Part shown: positions 19,340-28,830 of the stretch, piece by piece | How the letters are laid out: every line of letters starts with the position of its first letter | Position numbering within the stretch: position 1 is the stretch's first letter | Assembly (NCBI RefSeq): GCF_030915465.1 | Contig: NZ_CP133267.1 | Location: forward strand, 3,771,001-3,835,000 | Length of the DNA: 64,000 nucleotides | DNA from: Neobacillus sp. PS3-34 | Lineage (GTDB): Bacteria > Bacillota > Bacilli > Bacillales > Cytobacillaceae | Direction of reading: 5' to 3' | Made by a program: the position numbers and the translations under genes | The notes under the pieces: model-generated | The model's input: only the letters and a program-made list of their open reading frames with translations | Database searches by the model: none | What the model was told of the DNA's origin: nothing

Positions 19340-20461
19340 ATGATTAATCAAGAACGCCTTTTAAATGAGTTTTTAGAGCTTGTGCAAATTGATTCAGAAA
19401 CGAAATTCGAAACTGAAATTGCAAAGGTTTTAAAGCAGAAATTCACAGATTTAGGATTGGATGTTTTTGAAGATGATACAACTGCGGTGACAGGCCACGG
19501 TGCCGGTAACCTGGTTTGTACGCTTGAGGGAACAAAGGAAGGCGTAGACACGATCTATTTCACTTCCCATATGGATACGGTTGTTCCTGCCCGGGGAGTT
19601 AAGCCTTCAATTAAGGACGGCTATGTAGTAACAGACGGAACCACCATTCTTGGAGCGGATGACAAAACAGGTTTAGCTGTTATGCTTGAAACGATCCGTG
19701 TGCTGAAAGAGCAAAACATTCCTCACGGTACCATCCAGTTTGTGATTACCGTTGGTGAAGAATCAGGTCTTGTCGGTGCCAAAGCGCTTGACCGTAACCT
19801 GATGAAGGCAAAATACGGCTATGCGCTTGATAGCGACGGCCTTGTAGGAAATATTGTTGTAGCTGCGCCAACACAGGCAAAAGTCACAACTGTCATTTAC
19901 GGAAAAACAGCCCATGCTGGAGTGGCTCCAGAAAAAGGCGTTTCTGCGATTACGATTGCTGCCAAGGCAATTGCAAAAATGCCTCTTGGCCGCATTGACG
20001 AAGAAACAACTGCAAATATCGGCCGTTTTGAAGGCGGACAGCAGACTAATATCGTTTGTGACCGAGTGGATATTTTAGCTGAAGCACGTTCACTTGTCCC
20101 TGAAAAAATGGAAGCACAAGTGGCTAAAATGAAGGAAGCATTCGAAACAACAGCTGAACAAATGGGCGGCAGAGCGGAAGTGAACGTCCACGTAATGTAT
20201 CCAGGCTTTAAATTTGGAGAAGGCGACCATGTCGTTGAAGTTGCACGCAAGGCAGCTGCAAAAATCGGCCGCAGCTGTGAATTGCAGCAAAGCGGCGGCG
20301 GAAGCGATGCCAACGTCATTGCCGGCTTCGACATCCCGACCGTTAACCTTGCAGTTGGTTACGAAGAGATTCATACCACTAACGAACGCATGCCGATCGA
20401 AGAGCTTAATAAGTTAGGCGAAATGGTACTTGCCATTATCGAAGAAGTAGCAAACCAATAA
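19340..20461 (+). CDS. yqjE: M20 family tripeptidase-like metallopeptidase (YqjE)
   Basis: 373 residues, ATG 19340 behind GGAGGGG. A PepT-like dizinc aminopeptidase with metal-ligand motifs HMDTVVP, LGADDKTG (bridging Asp), GEESG (general base Glu and ligand), YALDSDG, and the C-terminal TVNLAVGYEEIHTTNE (ligand His). The lid dimerisation domain is in the middle (about 180-290). Synteny (mce-yqjD-yqjE) is as in B. subtilis. Confidence 0.93.
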   Translation: MINQERLLNEFLELVQIDSETKFETEIAKVLKQKFTDLGLDVFEDDTTAVTGHGAGNLVCTLEGTKEGVDTIYFTSHMDTVVPARGVKPSIKDGYVVTDGTTILGADDKTGLAVMLETIRVLKEQNIPHGTIQFVITVGEESGLVGAKALDRNLMKAKYGYALDSDGLVGNIVVAAPTQAKVTTVIYGKTAHAGVAPEKGVSAITIAAKAIAKMPLGRIDEETTANIGRFEGGQQTNIVCDRVDILAEARSLVPEKMEAQVAKMKEAFETTAEQMGGRAEVNVHVMYPGFKFGEGDHVVEVARKAAAKIGRSCELQQSGGGSDANVIAGFDIPTVNLAVGYEEIHTTNERMPIEELNKLGEMVLAIIEEVANQ

Positions 20462-20472
20462 TGTTTGGAACG

Positions 20473-20502
20473 AGGAGAGCCCTCTCGGCTTCTCCTTTTT
20501 TT
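20473..20502 (+). terminator. Terminator after yqjE
   Basis: AGGAGAGCC / GGCTTCTCCT stem with a short loop and a run of Ts. Confidence 0.88.
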
Positions 20503-20616
20503 GCTTATTTTACTTATATTCACAATATTAATGCTTCTTCTGTTTAACAAGTCATGCTATATTAATTGTATTACATATATAACTTAGCGCGCTGCATTTA
20601 TGGAAGGAGAAACCGC

Positions 20617-21084
20617 ATGATTGATACAACCAAAGCCGTTGTTTTTCAAATTGCAAATGAAGAATATGCGATACCTATTGAGAACGTGATTTCGATAGAA
20701 AGAATGGAAAATGTAACCCCCATTCCTCATTTGCCCTCGTATGTTAAAGGAATTGTAGAAGTCCGGGGAGAATTGATTCCTGTCATTGACATGGAAAATA
20801 TTCTTTATAACCGTGAACTTGCTGTGAATGATGCCTCCAGGCTAATTGTATTGCAGTCTGCAGAAATATCGTTTGGAACACTGGTGGCGGATGCAAAGGA
20901 AATTATTGATTTACCACCTGATAAACTAAAACAGGTAGGATTTCTTACCTACGCGAAAACATCATACATTACAGGTGTAGCCAACCTTGACCACCGATTG
21001 ATAACCGTTTTAGATCCAGCCATTCTTGTTGAATCTCTTGAAGGTGTAGAAGATATAAAGGATTATATGAAAAGCCGTAATTAA
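20617..21084 (+). CDS. CheW-like chemotaxis coupling protein
   Basis: 155 residues, single CheW domain, ATG 20617 behind GGAAGGAG. Family features are VVFQIANEEYAIPIENVISIERM, the PHLPSYVKGIVEVRGELIPVIDM core and GVANLDHRLITVLDP. CheW couples chemoreceptors to CheA. No other chemotaxis gene is nearby, so it is an orphan here and may serve a receptor encoded elsewhere. It is monocistronic. Confidence 0.88.
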   Translation: MIDTTKAVVFQIANEEYAIPIENVISIERMENVTPIPHLPSYVKGIVEVRGELIPVIDMENILYNRELAVNDASRLIVLQSAEISFGTLVADAKEIIDLPPDKLKQVGFLTYAKTSYITGVANLDHRLITVLDPAILVESLEGVEDIKDYMKSRN

Positions 21085-21103
21085 GGCGGTTTTTTGCACC
21101 CTT

Positions 21104-21130
21104 TAAAAACTGCCAAAGGCGGTTTTTTGC
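21104..21130 (+). terminator. Terminator after the CheW-like gene
   Basis: AAAACTGCC-AAA-GGCGGTTTT followed by Ts. A second GGCGGTTTTTT stretch just upstream (21084-21096) may form an alternative stem. Confidence 0.75.
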
Positions 21131-21187
21131 TTTTGAAAAGAGAGCTAAAGGCTTTTTTAGTTAGATATATGGCAAAGGAGGACGTTA

Positions 21188-22024
21188 ATGAATACAAAAT
21201 TAATAATGGTTGAAGGATTGCCCGGCTCCGGGAAGACCACCACAGCTCAACTAATAAATGAAATAGCTGCGAAAAAGGATATTGAAACGGAAATATATTT
21301 GGAAGGCAATCTAGACCACCCAGCAGATTATGATGGGGTCGCTTATTTTTCAAGAGATGAGTTTACCGCCTTATTAGCTCTAGGCGATAAAAATACCAAT
21401 CTATTAATGGAAACTGCTATTATGTCAGACAGCAGTTACTTTGTTCCTTATAAAAAAATGGGTGCGGAGCTTCCGGATGATTTATTAAGTTCTATTAATA
21501 AACACGATATTTATGAATTGCCTCTTGAACTGCATATTGAGTTAATAACAGCCAAATGGGAAGCTTTTGCTAAGACTGCTATCAAAAGCAATAAAACCTA
21601 TATTTTTGAATGCTGCTTTATTCAAAACCCTGTTACGATGGGAATGGTGAAATGCGGGGCACCAAAGGAAAAGGTTATTGCTTATGTCAGGTCATTATTA
21701 GAAATAATCAAAAGCCTAAATCCGGTGTTGGTTTATGTTGAGCAGAATGATATTGAGCATTCCTTTAAAAAGGCTATAAAGGAAAGGCCAAAGGAATGGT
21801 CGGTTGGGTTTATGCAATATTATAATGAGCAGGGGTACGGTAAGGAACATAATGTTACCGGTTTGGAAGGTACTCTCGAAGTATTAAAAGCGCGGAATGA
21901 ATTGGAAAAACATATATTTGAAGAGTTAGAAATGGAAAAAGTTAAGGTCAATAACTCCCAATTTGATAATGAAAAATATAAAAAAGAATTAACCGACACA
22001 TTAAATAAACTCCTTGTAGGTTAA
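21188..22024 (+). CDS. P-loop NTPase of unknown function
   Basis: 278 residues, ATG 21188 behind AAAGGAGG. The N-terminus MVEGLPGSGKTTTAQLIN is a Walker A of the nucleotide/sugar kinase type. YIFECCFIQNPVTM could hold the catalytic-core region of a thymidylate-kinase-like fold, and the C-terminal third is charged and helical. I recognise no specific family, so it may be a small-molecule kinase or resistance-type phosphotransferase. A 230-bp repeat element begins 8 bp after its stop. Confidence 0.7.
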   Translation: MNTKLIMVEGLPGSGKTTTAQLINEIAAKKDIETEIYLEGNLDHPADYDGVAYFSRDEFTALLALGDKNTNLLMETAIMSDSSYFVPYKKMGAELPDDLLSSINKHDIYELPLELHIELITAKWEAFAKTAIKSNKTYIFECCFIQNPVTMGMVKCGAPKEKVIAYVRSLLEIIKSLNPVLVYVEQNDIEHSFKKAIKERPKEWSVGFMQYYNEQGYGKEHNVTGLEGTLEVLKARNELEKHIFEELEMEKVKVNNSQFDNEKYKKELTDTLNKLLVG

Positions 22025-22269
22025 TATTTAAAGGCTGTTTTCGTATACTTTGTTGCTATATAAGAAGTAGTTGATTTTCACTCCAGGATGCTCGCTTTCC
22101 GCGGGGCGGGCGGTGAGCCTCCTCGGCGCAAAGCGCCTGTGGGGTCTCACCTGTCCCGCTGCTCCCGCAGGAGTCTCGCACCTTCCGTTCCAATCAACTT
22201 CTTTTTCAACGATTGCTTATATTAACCTATTTACAAAACAACAATCTTTTAGAAAACAGCCTATTTAAA
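22025..22269. mobile_element. MITE-like 230-bp element, copy 1, with 8-bp target duplication
   Basis: The element is 22033-22261. Its ends are perfect 10-bp terminal inverted repeats GGCTGTTTTC / GAAAACAGCC. It is flanked by the direct repeat TATTTAAA (22025-22032 and 22262-22269). The interior is GC-rich and self-complementary (for example GGTGAG...CTCACC and GGCGC-AAA-GCGCC), so it folds as a long hairpin. It has no plausible ORF. A near-identical copy lies at 48488-48717 in the same orientation. Confidence 0.85.
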
Positions 22270-22305
22270 AAGGGATACAATTAAATTACGATTGTATCCC
22301 TTTTT
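22267..22305. terminator. Bidirectional terminator
   Basis: A 15-bp stem (AAAAAGGGATACAAT / ATTGTATCCCTTTTT) between convergent genes, ending just before the aldo/keto reductase stop codon. Confidence 0.92.
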
Positions 22306-22306
22306 A

Positions 22307-23272
22307 TTATTCGGCTGCCTTGGCCACTGTTTGGAGTAATTCTTCAGGCCATTTCCAATCACTGATTTCAGCCGCATCTGTAACATGATGAACTTTGCTC
22401 GCACCGATTATAGCTGACGTAACTGCTGGTTGGTTCAATACCCAGGAGAGGGAAAGCTGGGGTAAGCTCACATTGTTTTGTTCGGCAATTCTCCGGAATT
22501 GTTCGACCATTTTAAAATTATGATTTGAAAAGTATTTTTTAAGCAGTCTTTCTCCATATGCTGCCCTGCTTTCTGGTGGGACATCATTTGCATCTTTGTA
22601 TTTTCCTGAAAGCATACCTCTAGCCAGAGGGCTGTACACCATAACCCCTACGCCCTCTGAGGAGCAAAACGGCAGCAATTCCTGTTCAATTTCGCGCGAT
22701 AAGAGGTTATATTGCGGCTGAACAGAAACAAATTTTTCAAGGTTCATTTTTTCGCTAATCGCATGGGATTTCATGATTTGCCATGCGGTATAATTTGAGC
22801 AGCCAATATATCGCACCTTTCCCTGGCGCACTAGGTCATTCAATGTTCGTAAGGTTTCCTCAAGCGGTGTGTGAGGATCATATATATGTACCTGATATAA
22901 ATCAATATAATCGGTTTTCAGGCGCCGTAGCGAGTTATCAATCTCCCGCATAATATGTGTTCGCGAAAGTCCTGACTCATTTTTGCTATTGCCTATTCGG
23001 ATTCCTACTTTTGTGGCTAGTACGACTTTATCTCTTCGCCCTTTAAGGGCTCTGCCCAGAATCTCTTCCGACTCCCCTGTACCGTATTGAATCTCCTCAT
23101 CCTGGCCTTTTCCATAATAATTGGCTGTATCGACAAAATTAATTCCCTTTTCAATAGCGGTATTCAATATTTCTGTAGAAGCATCTTTATCTATCCATCT
23201 GCCAAAAGCCATTGTCCCCAGGTAGAGTGAAGAAACTTCGAGACCAGTCATGCCTAATTTTTTATAATGCAT
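22307..23272 (-). CDS. Aldo/keto reductase
   Basis: 321 residues from ATG 23272 (RBS AGAGGTGAA); an upstream start at 23338 has no ribosome site. NADPH-dependent (alpha/beta)8 oxidoreductase with catalytic tetrad Asp and Tyr in VDTANYYGKG, Lys in VLATKVG and His in YQVHIYDP. NADP contacts are in the C-terminal VTSAIIGASKVHH. It resembles the YqkF/Kv-beta-like subgroup. Physiological substrate unknown. Confidence 0.9.
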   Translation of the reverse strand: MHYKKLGMTGLEVSSLYLGTMAFGRWIDKDASTEILNTAIEKGINFVDTANYYGKGQDEEIQYGTGESEEILGRALKGRRDKVVLATKVGIRIGNSKNESGLSRTHIMREIDNSLRRLKTDYIDLYQVHIYDPHTPLEETLRTLNDLVRQGKVRYIGCSNYTAWQIMKSHAISEKMNLEKFVSVQPQYNLLSREIEQELLPFCSSEGVGVMVYSPLARGMLSGKYKDANDVPPESRAAYGERLLKKYFSNHNFKMVEQFRRIAEQNNVSLPQLSLSWVLNQPAVTSAIIGASKVHHVTDAAEISDWKWPEELLQTVAKAAE

Positions 23273-23433
23273 CCAATTCACCTCTAAACATATTTTTCCT
23301 ATTGTAATAATTGTGCAGGTTTTATCTTTGGTAATCAAGAAACATGCCTTAAAACGGACACTTCAGAATCCTTTATCCTTCATTAAATTTTTGCTATGAT
23401 AAAAATAGATTCAAGCTGAGGAAGTGCCTTTTT

Positions 23434-24726
23434 ATGAAAGAAATGTATCCGAAAAAGGGTAGAGTCATTTTGCATGTGGATATGAACAGTTTTTATGCTT
23501 CAGTGGAGATGGCGTATGACCCGGAGCTGAAGGGGAAGCCTCTTGCAATCGCAGGCAATGTTGAAGAGCGCAGGGGAATCATTGTGACATGCAGCTATGA
23601 AGCAAGAAGGTTTGGAGTAAAGACAACAATGCCGCTTTGGGAAGCAAGAAGACTTTGCCCAAATCTAATTGTGAAAAAACCGAATTTTGAACGTTATAGG
23701 GCTGCTTCGCTTGGAATGTTCGAGATTTTAAGACAATACTCGGAATTAGTTGAGCCTGTCTCGATTGATGAAGGATATATGGATATCACCGACAGTTATG
23801 AATTTGGGAGCCCACCTGAAATAGCTAAATCCATTCAGATAAGGATATTGGAGCAGCTTGATTTACCCTGTAGCATCGGGATCGCTCCAAATAAGTTTTT
23901 AGCCAAAATGGCATCAGATATGAAAAAGCCCCTAGGTATAACAATCCTGAGGAAAAGAGATATACCTGGCATTTTATGGCCGCTCGAAACAAGTGAAATG
24001 CATGGTGTAGGATCCAAGACAGCTGAAAAATTGAAAACAATCGAGATTTATACAATCGGTGATCTGGCAAAAGGGAATGACGTCCAATTAAAGACGCTCC
24101 TCGGAATTAACGGTGCCCGTTTAAAGGACAGGGCGAACGGAATTGACACAAGACTGGTAGACCCGGAATCAGTTTCTGATTTTAAAAGTATTGGCAATTC
24201 CACCACACTGCCGAGGGATTTTACGAATCAAAAGGATTTGTTTAAGGTTTTAGATGGTTTGGCAGAAAAAGTTTCAGTTCGTTTAAAACGCAAAAAGGTT
24301 GTCGCCTCAAGCCTGGGGATTACAATACGATATAAAGACAGAAAAACAATAACAAGAAGCAAAAAATTAGCCAACACGGTAAGCCAGCAGCAGGAAATTT
24401 CCGATCTGGCCAAGCAGATGTTCCTCAAAAATTGGAATGGTGATCCGGTTCGTCTTCTGGGAATAACTGGTACAGATTTAGTTGATAACGACCATGTGGT
24501 AAAGCAGCTCGATTTATTTTCGTACGAGAATGAGGCGAAAAAGGAACCTTTATATAAAACACTTTCGTTACTCCGGGAAAAATACGGGAAGAATATTATC
24601 GAAAATGCGGGTGTGCACCAGACAGATACTTCTAATAACGTAGGAACGGAAACAAGCTTCAATAAGGATTTCCTTCGTTCCTTTCCCAACGTATCTTCTG
24701 ACAAGGACCAAAAAAATGATTCTTAA
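23434..24726 (+). CDS. polY1: Y-family DNA polymerase IV (PolY1/YqjH)
   Basis: 430 residues, ATG 23434 behind GAGGAAG. Translesion polymerase with palm motifs HVDMNSFYASVEMA (catalytic Asp), the SYEARRFGV fingers, and VEPVSIDEGYMDIT (catalytic Asp-Glu). It has a helix-hairpin-helix thumb (HGVGSKTAEKL), a little-finger domain, and a C-terminal beta-clamp-binding peptide QLDLF. I see no LexA box upstream, unlike polY2 at 57.5 kb. Confidence 0.95.
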   Translation: MKEMYPKKGRVILHVDMNSFYASVEMAYDPELKGKPLAIAGNVEERRGIIVTCSYEARRFGVKTTMPLWEARRLCPNLIVKKPNFERYRAASLGMFEILRQYSELVEPVSIDEGYMDITDSYEFGSPPEIAKSIQIRILEQLDLPCSIGIAPNKFLAKMASDMKKPLGITILRKRDIPGILWPLETSEMHGVGSKTAEKLKTIEIYTIGDLAKGNDVQLKTLLGINGARLKDRANGIDTRLVDPESVSDFKSIGNSTTLPRDFTNQKDLFKVLDGLAEKVSVRLKRKKVVASSLGITIRYKDRKTITRSKKLANTVSQQQEISDLAKQMFLKNWNGDPVRLLGITGTDLVDNDHVVKQLDLFSYENEAKKEPLYKTLSLLREKYGKNIIENAGVHQTDTSNNVGTETSFNKDFLRSFPNVSSDKDQKNDS

Positions 24727-24757
24727 TGCATAAAAAATGAAGTCCGACAAAATGCAG

Positions 24758-24796
24758 AAAGCGTGTAGTTCCTTTGAGGAATTACACGCTTTTTTT
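24758..24796. terminator. Terminator after polY1
   Basis: AAAGCGTGTAGTTCC / GGAATTACACGCTTT stem followed by Ts. It also serves the convergent membrane protein gene. Confidence 0.9.
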
Positions 24797-24811
24797 CAAT
24801 CGTCTAATCAT

Positions 24812-25140
24812 TTAGCTGGGGGGAATAATCCTGGAAAGAAGGAGGATGAAAAATATCAGGCCAATGGACATGAATAGGATTGAGGCATTAAATACAGGCC
24901 TCTATTGAATTTTAGCGGCTGATATTTTTGGAGTAAACCAGTTTCGGCGCTTGTGTGGGTATCAATATATCTTGTAATTGCACCACCGCTGCTTGAGTAC
25001 CAAAAAGCAGTTAAAGAAAATATTAGTCCAGCAAAAAACATGATTTCAATAAATCGAATCGAAAGCTTAACAGAAACAAAATATGTCAATAATGATTCAA
25101 TAAGGAGGGTAAAAATAAAAACAAACAGCTTCTTCTTCAA
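24812..25140 (-). CDS. Small integral membrane protein, one apparent frameshift
   Basis: TTG start at 25140, 9 nt after AAAGGAG. The N-terminal part (KKKLFVFIFTLLIESLL and IMFFAGLIFSLTAFW) is hydrophobic and continues to about residue 85. A one-base loss next to GGCC 24897-24900 then shifts frame. The restored C-terminus (NASILFMSIGLIFFILLLSRIIPPS) is a further membrane span ending at TAA 24812-24814, about 109 residues in total. The topology resembles DUF3899 proteins, but the family assignment is weak. Confidence 0.6.
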
Positions 25141-25325
25141 ACAGACCAACTCCTTTTCTTTATTTTACCATGTATATCCAAGTATATATCTTTTCTGTAA
25201 GGGCATCCTACATATTTCCATTCTTTTATCAAAAATGAATGATTTATCTATAATACTTAATCCAATCTTTAATTCTGAAAAGAAAAGCCAATGCTAAGAA
25301 TGGAGATTTTTTAGGGGATGAAAAA

Positions 25326-26033
25326 TTGGAAACGTTCTACCATGCAATAGTGATTTTTATAGCAGGCTATTTGTATTTAAGGATAACTGGAAAAAAGGCT
25401 GTAGCCCAGATGCATACCTTTGATTTGCTGTACATTCTTATCCTTACTAATATCATCAGTACGCCCCTAGAGGCTAATAAGATGGGAAAAGCCTTAATCT
25501 ATGCAGGGATTATCGTAATTTTATATAAAATTTTTGTCCGTTTATCTTTAAATAATAAATTAAGATGGATTTTATATGAAAGCCCAACAGTATTAATACA
25601 TAATGGAGATATTGATCGGAAAGGCCTGAAAAAAGTGCGGATGCCCATGAATGAATTATTATCACAGTTAAGAGTACAAGGGTATACGGATACTCAAAAT
25701 ATAGCAATAGCGTTGATGGAAGGCTCAGGTAGTATTAGTGTTATCCCGAAATCAGATTACCGGCCAGTACAGCCTACAGATTTAAACCTAAAGGTAAAAA
25801 AAGAATATGTTCCTATTCCGCTGATTATGGACGGTCAAATACTCGACCATAATTTAAAATATCTCCAACTTGATCGAGGCTGGCTTTTGAACGAGGTCGA
25901 TAAAATGGGTAAAACAGTAGAAAAAATTATGTTAGCAACTTTTTTAGAAAATAGAAAGTTATATATAGATGATAATGAAATTAAAGAACATAATGTTAAT
26001 CCTTATTTTTATAAACCAGGGGCGGACAATTAA
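25326..26033 (+). CDS. DUF421 (YetF/YrbG-like) membrane protein
   Basis: 235 residues, TTG start at 25326 behind AGGGGATG. Two or three N-terminal transmembrane helices (FYHAIVIFIAGYLYLRI, TFDLLYILILTNIIS, ALIYAGIIVILYKIF) precede a soluble DUF421 domain with SPTVLIHNGDIDRKGLKK, MNELLSQLRVQGY and AIALMEGSGSISVIPK. YetF-family proteins occur in spore and membrane contexts; the molecular function is unknown. Confidence 0.85.
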   Translation: METFYHAIVIFIAGYLYLRITGKKAVAQMHTFDLLYILILTNIISTPLEANKMGKALIYAGIIVILYKIFVRLSLNNKLRWILYESPTVLIHNGDIDRKGLKKVRMPMNELLSQLRVQGYTDTQNIAIALMEGSGSISVIPKSDYRPVQPTDLNLKVKKEYVPIPLIMDGQILDHNLKYLQLDRGWLLNEVDKMGKTVEKIMLATFLENRKLYIDDNEIKEHNVNPYFYKPGADN

Positions 26034-26177
26034 TAAGGCTCTTTTCGTAATTTTTGTTACTAGTTGCAACCTAGTAAAAAGAAGTCTCCAAAATCGACAC
26101 ATTACATTAAATAAGCTAAAATTAAGTTAATATCCTGAAATATATAGGTGTTTGATTTGTGTGGCGAGGGGATAAAC

Positions 26178-27020
26178 ATGCATAGAAATAACGAATTACA
26201 TCAATTTTTATTAGATAAAACTTGGCAGTTAACTGAAGATTGGTATAAAAATTTAGATAAAAGAGATCCTTCTGGGGTGTATGCTTCTGAAGATCCTATG
26301 GTTATCAATAGTGTAAAACAACAAAATTATGAGTTCCATAAGAAATTTTGTGAAGTATTTATAAAAGAGGAATCCAGTTTTTTTAATGATTTCGAAAAGT
26401 GGATCGTAATGGTGGCACAGGATGAACAACATTTAGGAACTCCTGTACAATTTATTATTAGAGAATTCTTTAGAACTCAAGACCAGTATCTGGATTTGAT
26501 TGATCAATTCATTGAAGAACATAAAGATGAATATTCTAAAAGTGAGGAAAACTCCTGGTGTAGGATAACGATTAAAACCTTTAGTAAAATCATAGCCTGG
26601 TTTACCGAGGAACATAATAATCACTCTCAAAAAAGGCTTCAAGCCCAACAAGAATTAATTATGGAATTAAGCTCTCCTGTTATTTCTTTAAATACTGATG
26701 TAGCGCTGCTGCCTCTGGTTGGTGATATTGATACAGCTCGAGCTAAGTTTATTCTGGAGAATACACTGGAGCAGTGTGCCAGATTAAGAGTTAGTCAGCT
26801 GTTCCTAGACCTATCAGGTGTGGTTTTAATCGACACAATGGTAGCCCATCAGCTTTTTCAACTAATTAATGCGTTAAACTTAATTGGAGTAAAAACCACT
26901 CTTTCCGGACTAAGACCTGAAATTGCTCGAACTGCAGTTCAACTTGGACTATCGTTTGAAAAAGTAACAATTAAGTCCACACTTTCAAGTGCAATCAAAT
27001 CGTCTAAATTATCAATGTAA
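26178..27020 (+). CDS. RsbR paralogue, stressosome STAS-domain protein
   Basis: 280 residues from ATG 26178 (RBS GAGGGGAT). The N-terminal non-haem globin-like RsbR_N domain (about 1-150) precedes a STAS domain (about 165-275). The STAS domain carries DLSGVVLIDTMVAHQLFQLI, where the conserved Thr is the usual RsbT phosphorylation position, and TTLSGLRPEIARTAVQLGL. RsbR paralogues form the stressosome that controls RsbT and sigma-B. It stands alone here without rsbS/T. The same window encodes a Prli42 miniprotein 9 kb upstream. Confidence 0.9.
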   Translation: MHRNNELHQFLLDKTWQLTEDWYKNLDKRDPSGVYASEDPMVINSVKQQNYEFHKKFCEVFIKEESSFFNDFEKWIVMVAQDEQHLGTPVQFIIREFFRTQDQYLDLIDQFIEEHKDEYSKSEENSWCRITIKTFSKIIAWFTEEHNNHSQKRLQAQQELIMELSSPVISLNTDVALLPLVGDIDTARAKFILENTLEQCARLRVSQLFLDLSGVVLIDTMVAHQLFQLINALNLIGVKTTLSGLRPEIARTAVQLGLSFEKVTIKSTLSSAIKSSKLSM

Positions 27021-27094
27021 ATTAGTTATATACATTACTTTGGTAATTACTTAAATAAAGACTGCATAACTAATACTTTAATACATTAAAAATA

Positions 27095-27128
27095 AGAGAT
27101 GAGTTGCTTCGGCAACTCATCTTTTATT
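27095..27128. terminator. Terminator after the RsbR paralogue
   Basis: An 11-bp stem AGATGAGTTGC / GCAACTCATCT with a 4-nt TTCG loop and a T-rich tail. The remaining 27130-27320 gap holds no convincing gene. Confidence 0.92.
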
Positions 27129-27329
27129 TTGTAAGGCGATACAAAATTTTTAAACATGAATCTAAAATACTGATTAAAGCCAATGAATATCGAGATGCCC
27201 TTATTTTTCCATATAATATATAATTGTTCATAAGGAGTGATAATAAACCCGACAATAGGGGGAGTATTGGTTATTGGTGCAATTGTATTGTACTTAATCT
27301 TCAACTAATAAGGAGACTAAAATGGGGGA

Positions 27330-28316
27330 ATGGATTTGAAAGCAATCGTTGTTACTGAGTTTGGGCAGCCAGAGGTAATGAAGTACATAGATATGGATAT
27401 TCCCGTTCCCAATCCGGGGCAAGTATTAATTAAAGTGGAAAAAAGCAGTGTTAATTATGCGGATGTTAAATCGAGGTACGGCAATAAGGGTGGTGGAAAA
27501 TTTCCTTTTATACCCGGCCTGGACATGGCTGGAGTAATTGTCGAAATAGGTGCAAAGGTTGACGATTTCCAAGTTGGGCAAAGAGTAATCGCATTTCCAG
27601 CACAAGGTTCATATGCGGAATATGTTGTAGCGGATGCTATCCTTACGTATGGAATTCCTGATAATGTCTCTTTCGATATGGCGGCTGCTTGTCCAACTGT
27701 TTCTTTCCTTTCCTATAAATTGCTTGCCGATATTGCAAGAATTGAACAAGGGGAAACAGTCCTCATCCATTCGGCAGCTGGCGGTGTAGGATCTACCGCT
27801 ATTAAATTTGCTAAGCTTTTAGGTGCAGGTAAAATCATTGGCACTGTTGGAGATGAAACTAAAGCTTCAGTTGCTTTAAACGCCGGTGCAGACCATATCG
27901 TTTGTTATAAAAAAGAAGATTTCGCGGAAAAAGTAAATGAACTTACGGGTGGTAAAGGGGTAAATATTGTCTTAGATTCAATTGCTGGAACAGTAACGGA
28001 AAAAAGTTTAAGTTGTTTAGCTCAATATCGCCGTCTGGTTCAATTTGGAAACTCCAGCGGAAAACCGGGAACCTTTAAAACAAGTGACCTTCATTCAAGC
28101 TGCCGGTCAGTGCTTGGGTATAGTTTAGGAACTACCAGAAAGAATACGCCTGAGTCCTTAAAACATACGGCAAAGCAAGTATTAGACTATATTAGTGAAG
28201 GCAAATTAACTATTCAGATAGGCCATCGCTTTCCTTTACGAGAGGCGGTGTCAGCTCATAAATTAATCGAAAGCAGGCTAAGCACTGGGAAAATATTATT
28301 AGACATAACTGAGTAA
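27330..28316 (+). CDS. Zinc-independent quinone oxidoreductase (MDR family)
   Basis: 328 residues. NADPH:quinone reductase-type medium-chain dehydrogenase/reductase with the catalytic-domain YADVKSRYG and FIPGLDMAGVIVEIG segments and the cofactor motif HSAAGGVGSTAIKFAKLLGA. Zinc ligands of alcohol dehydrogenases are absent. The start is uncertain. ATG 27330 follows a G-rich stretch, while the good AAGGAG at 27310 would serve the ATG at 27322 only if one more G were present in the G5 run. Confidence 0.88.
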   Translation: MDLKAIVVTEFGQPEVMKYIDMDIPVPNPGQVLIKVEKSSVNYADVKSRYGNKGGGKFPFIPGLDMAGVIVEIGAKVDDFQVGQRVIAFPAQGSYAEYVVADAILTYGIPDNVSFDMAAACPTVSFLSYKLLADIARIEQGETVLIHSAAGGVGSTAIKFAKLLGAGKIIGTVGDETKASVALNAGADHIVCYKKEDFAEKVNELTGGKGVNIVLDSIAGTVTEKSLSCLAQYRRLVQFGNSSGKPGTFKTSDLHSSCRSVLGYSLGTTRKNTPESLKHTAKQVLDYISEGKLTIQIGHRFPLREAVSAHKLIESRLSTGKILLDITE

Positions 28317-28393
28317 CTGTTTATTCAGGAGATAACAGGGAGTTTCAAGGATAAAGAAGGCAGGAAAATTAAAGAAGAAATTAGTACATAACT

Positions 28394-28418
28394 AAAAGAC
28401 CGGTTTCCGGTCTTTTTT
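28394..28418. terminator. Terminator after the quinone oxidoreductase
   Basis: AAAAGACCGG-TTT-CCGGTCTTTTTT. Confidence 0.92.
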
Positions 28419-28448
28419 CTATAGTAGGTGTTAATCAAGGCTTATAAA

Positions 28449-28830
28449 TTAACACGAAATCACCTGGCCGATTAAAGCCACCCCAATAGCTGCAGCGATT
28501 AAAACAAGGTTATACTCGAATCCTCCATTTGTAAGCCAATAACCATTCTTACCATGAACCGTGAAAATAGCATCTAACATAATAATGACAATTAAGATAG
28601 CACCAAACCATGTAAGAACACCTGAAGCAAATAGAAGGCTTCCAACTAATTCAAACAATCCTGCTAAAATCGCCCACGTTTTTCCTCCGGTCTTTATTCC
28701 AATCGTTCCTAACCATTCTCCGAAATTTGCTGGCTGGTCCTCCAAACCAGCCAAATAATTTTTGGGTGCCATGTCCTATAAATGTAAGTCCAATAACTAA
28801 ACGAATAATCAACAGTCCAAGACTAGCCAT
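28449..28830 (-). CDS. DoxX family membrane protein, frameshifted
   Basis: ATG 28830 opens [27 protein letters not shown], the typical DoxX N-terminus. The rest ([27 protein letters not shown] and following spans) is in another frame to 28449. The break is near 28725, between GGPASK and FGEW; the family expects GPxxKGFGxWL, so two bases appear missing there. Restored length is about 127 residues with four transmembrane helices. DoxX proteins are linked to redox and thiol stress; function here is unknown. Confidence 0.8.

Noticed and set aside
27086..27304. 72-codon minus-strand ORF downstream of the RsbR paralogue
   Set aside because: It runs through the terminator hairpin, has no RBS and no recognisable sequence features.
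27237..27308. Short hydrophobic ORF (GTG, then IINPTIGGVLVIGAIVLYLIFN)
   Set aside because: It reads like a small membrane peptide, but the GTG overlaps the AAGGAG, so start spacing is wrong. No ATG/GTG/TTG at good distance exists.
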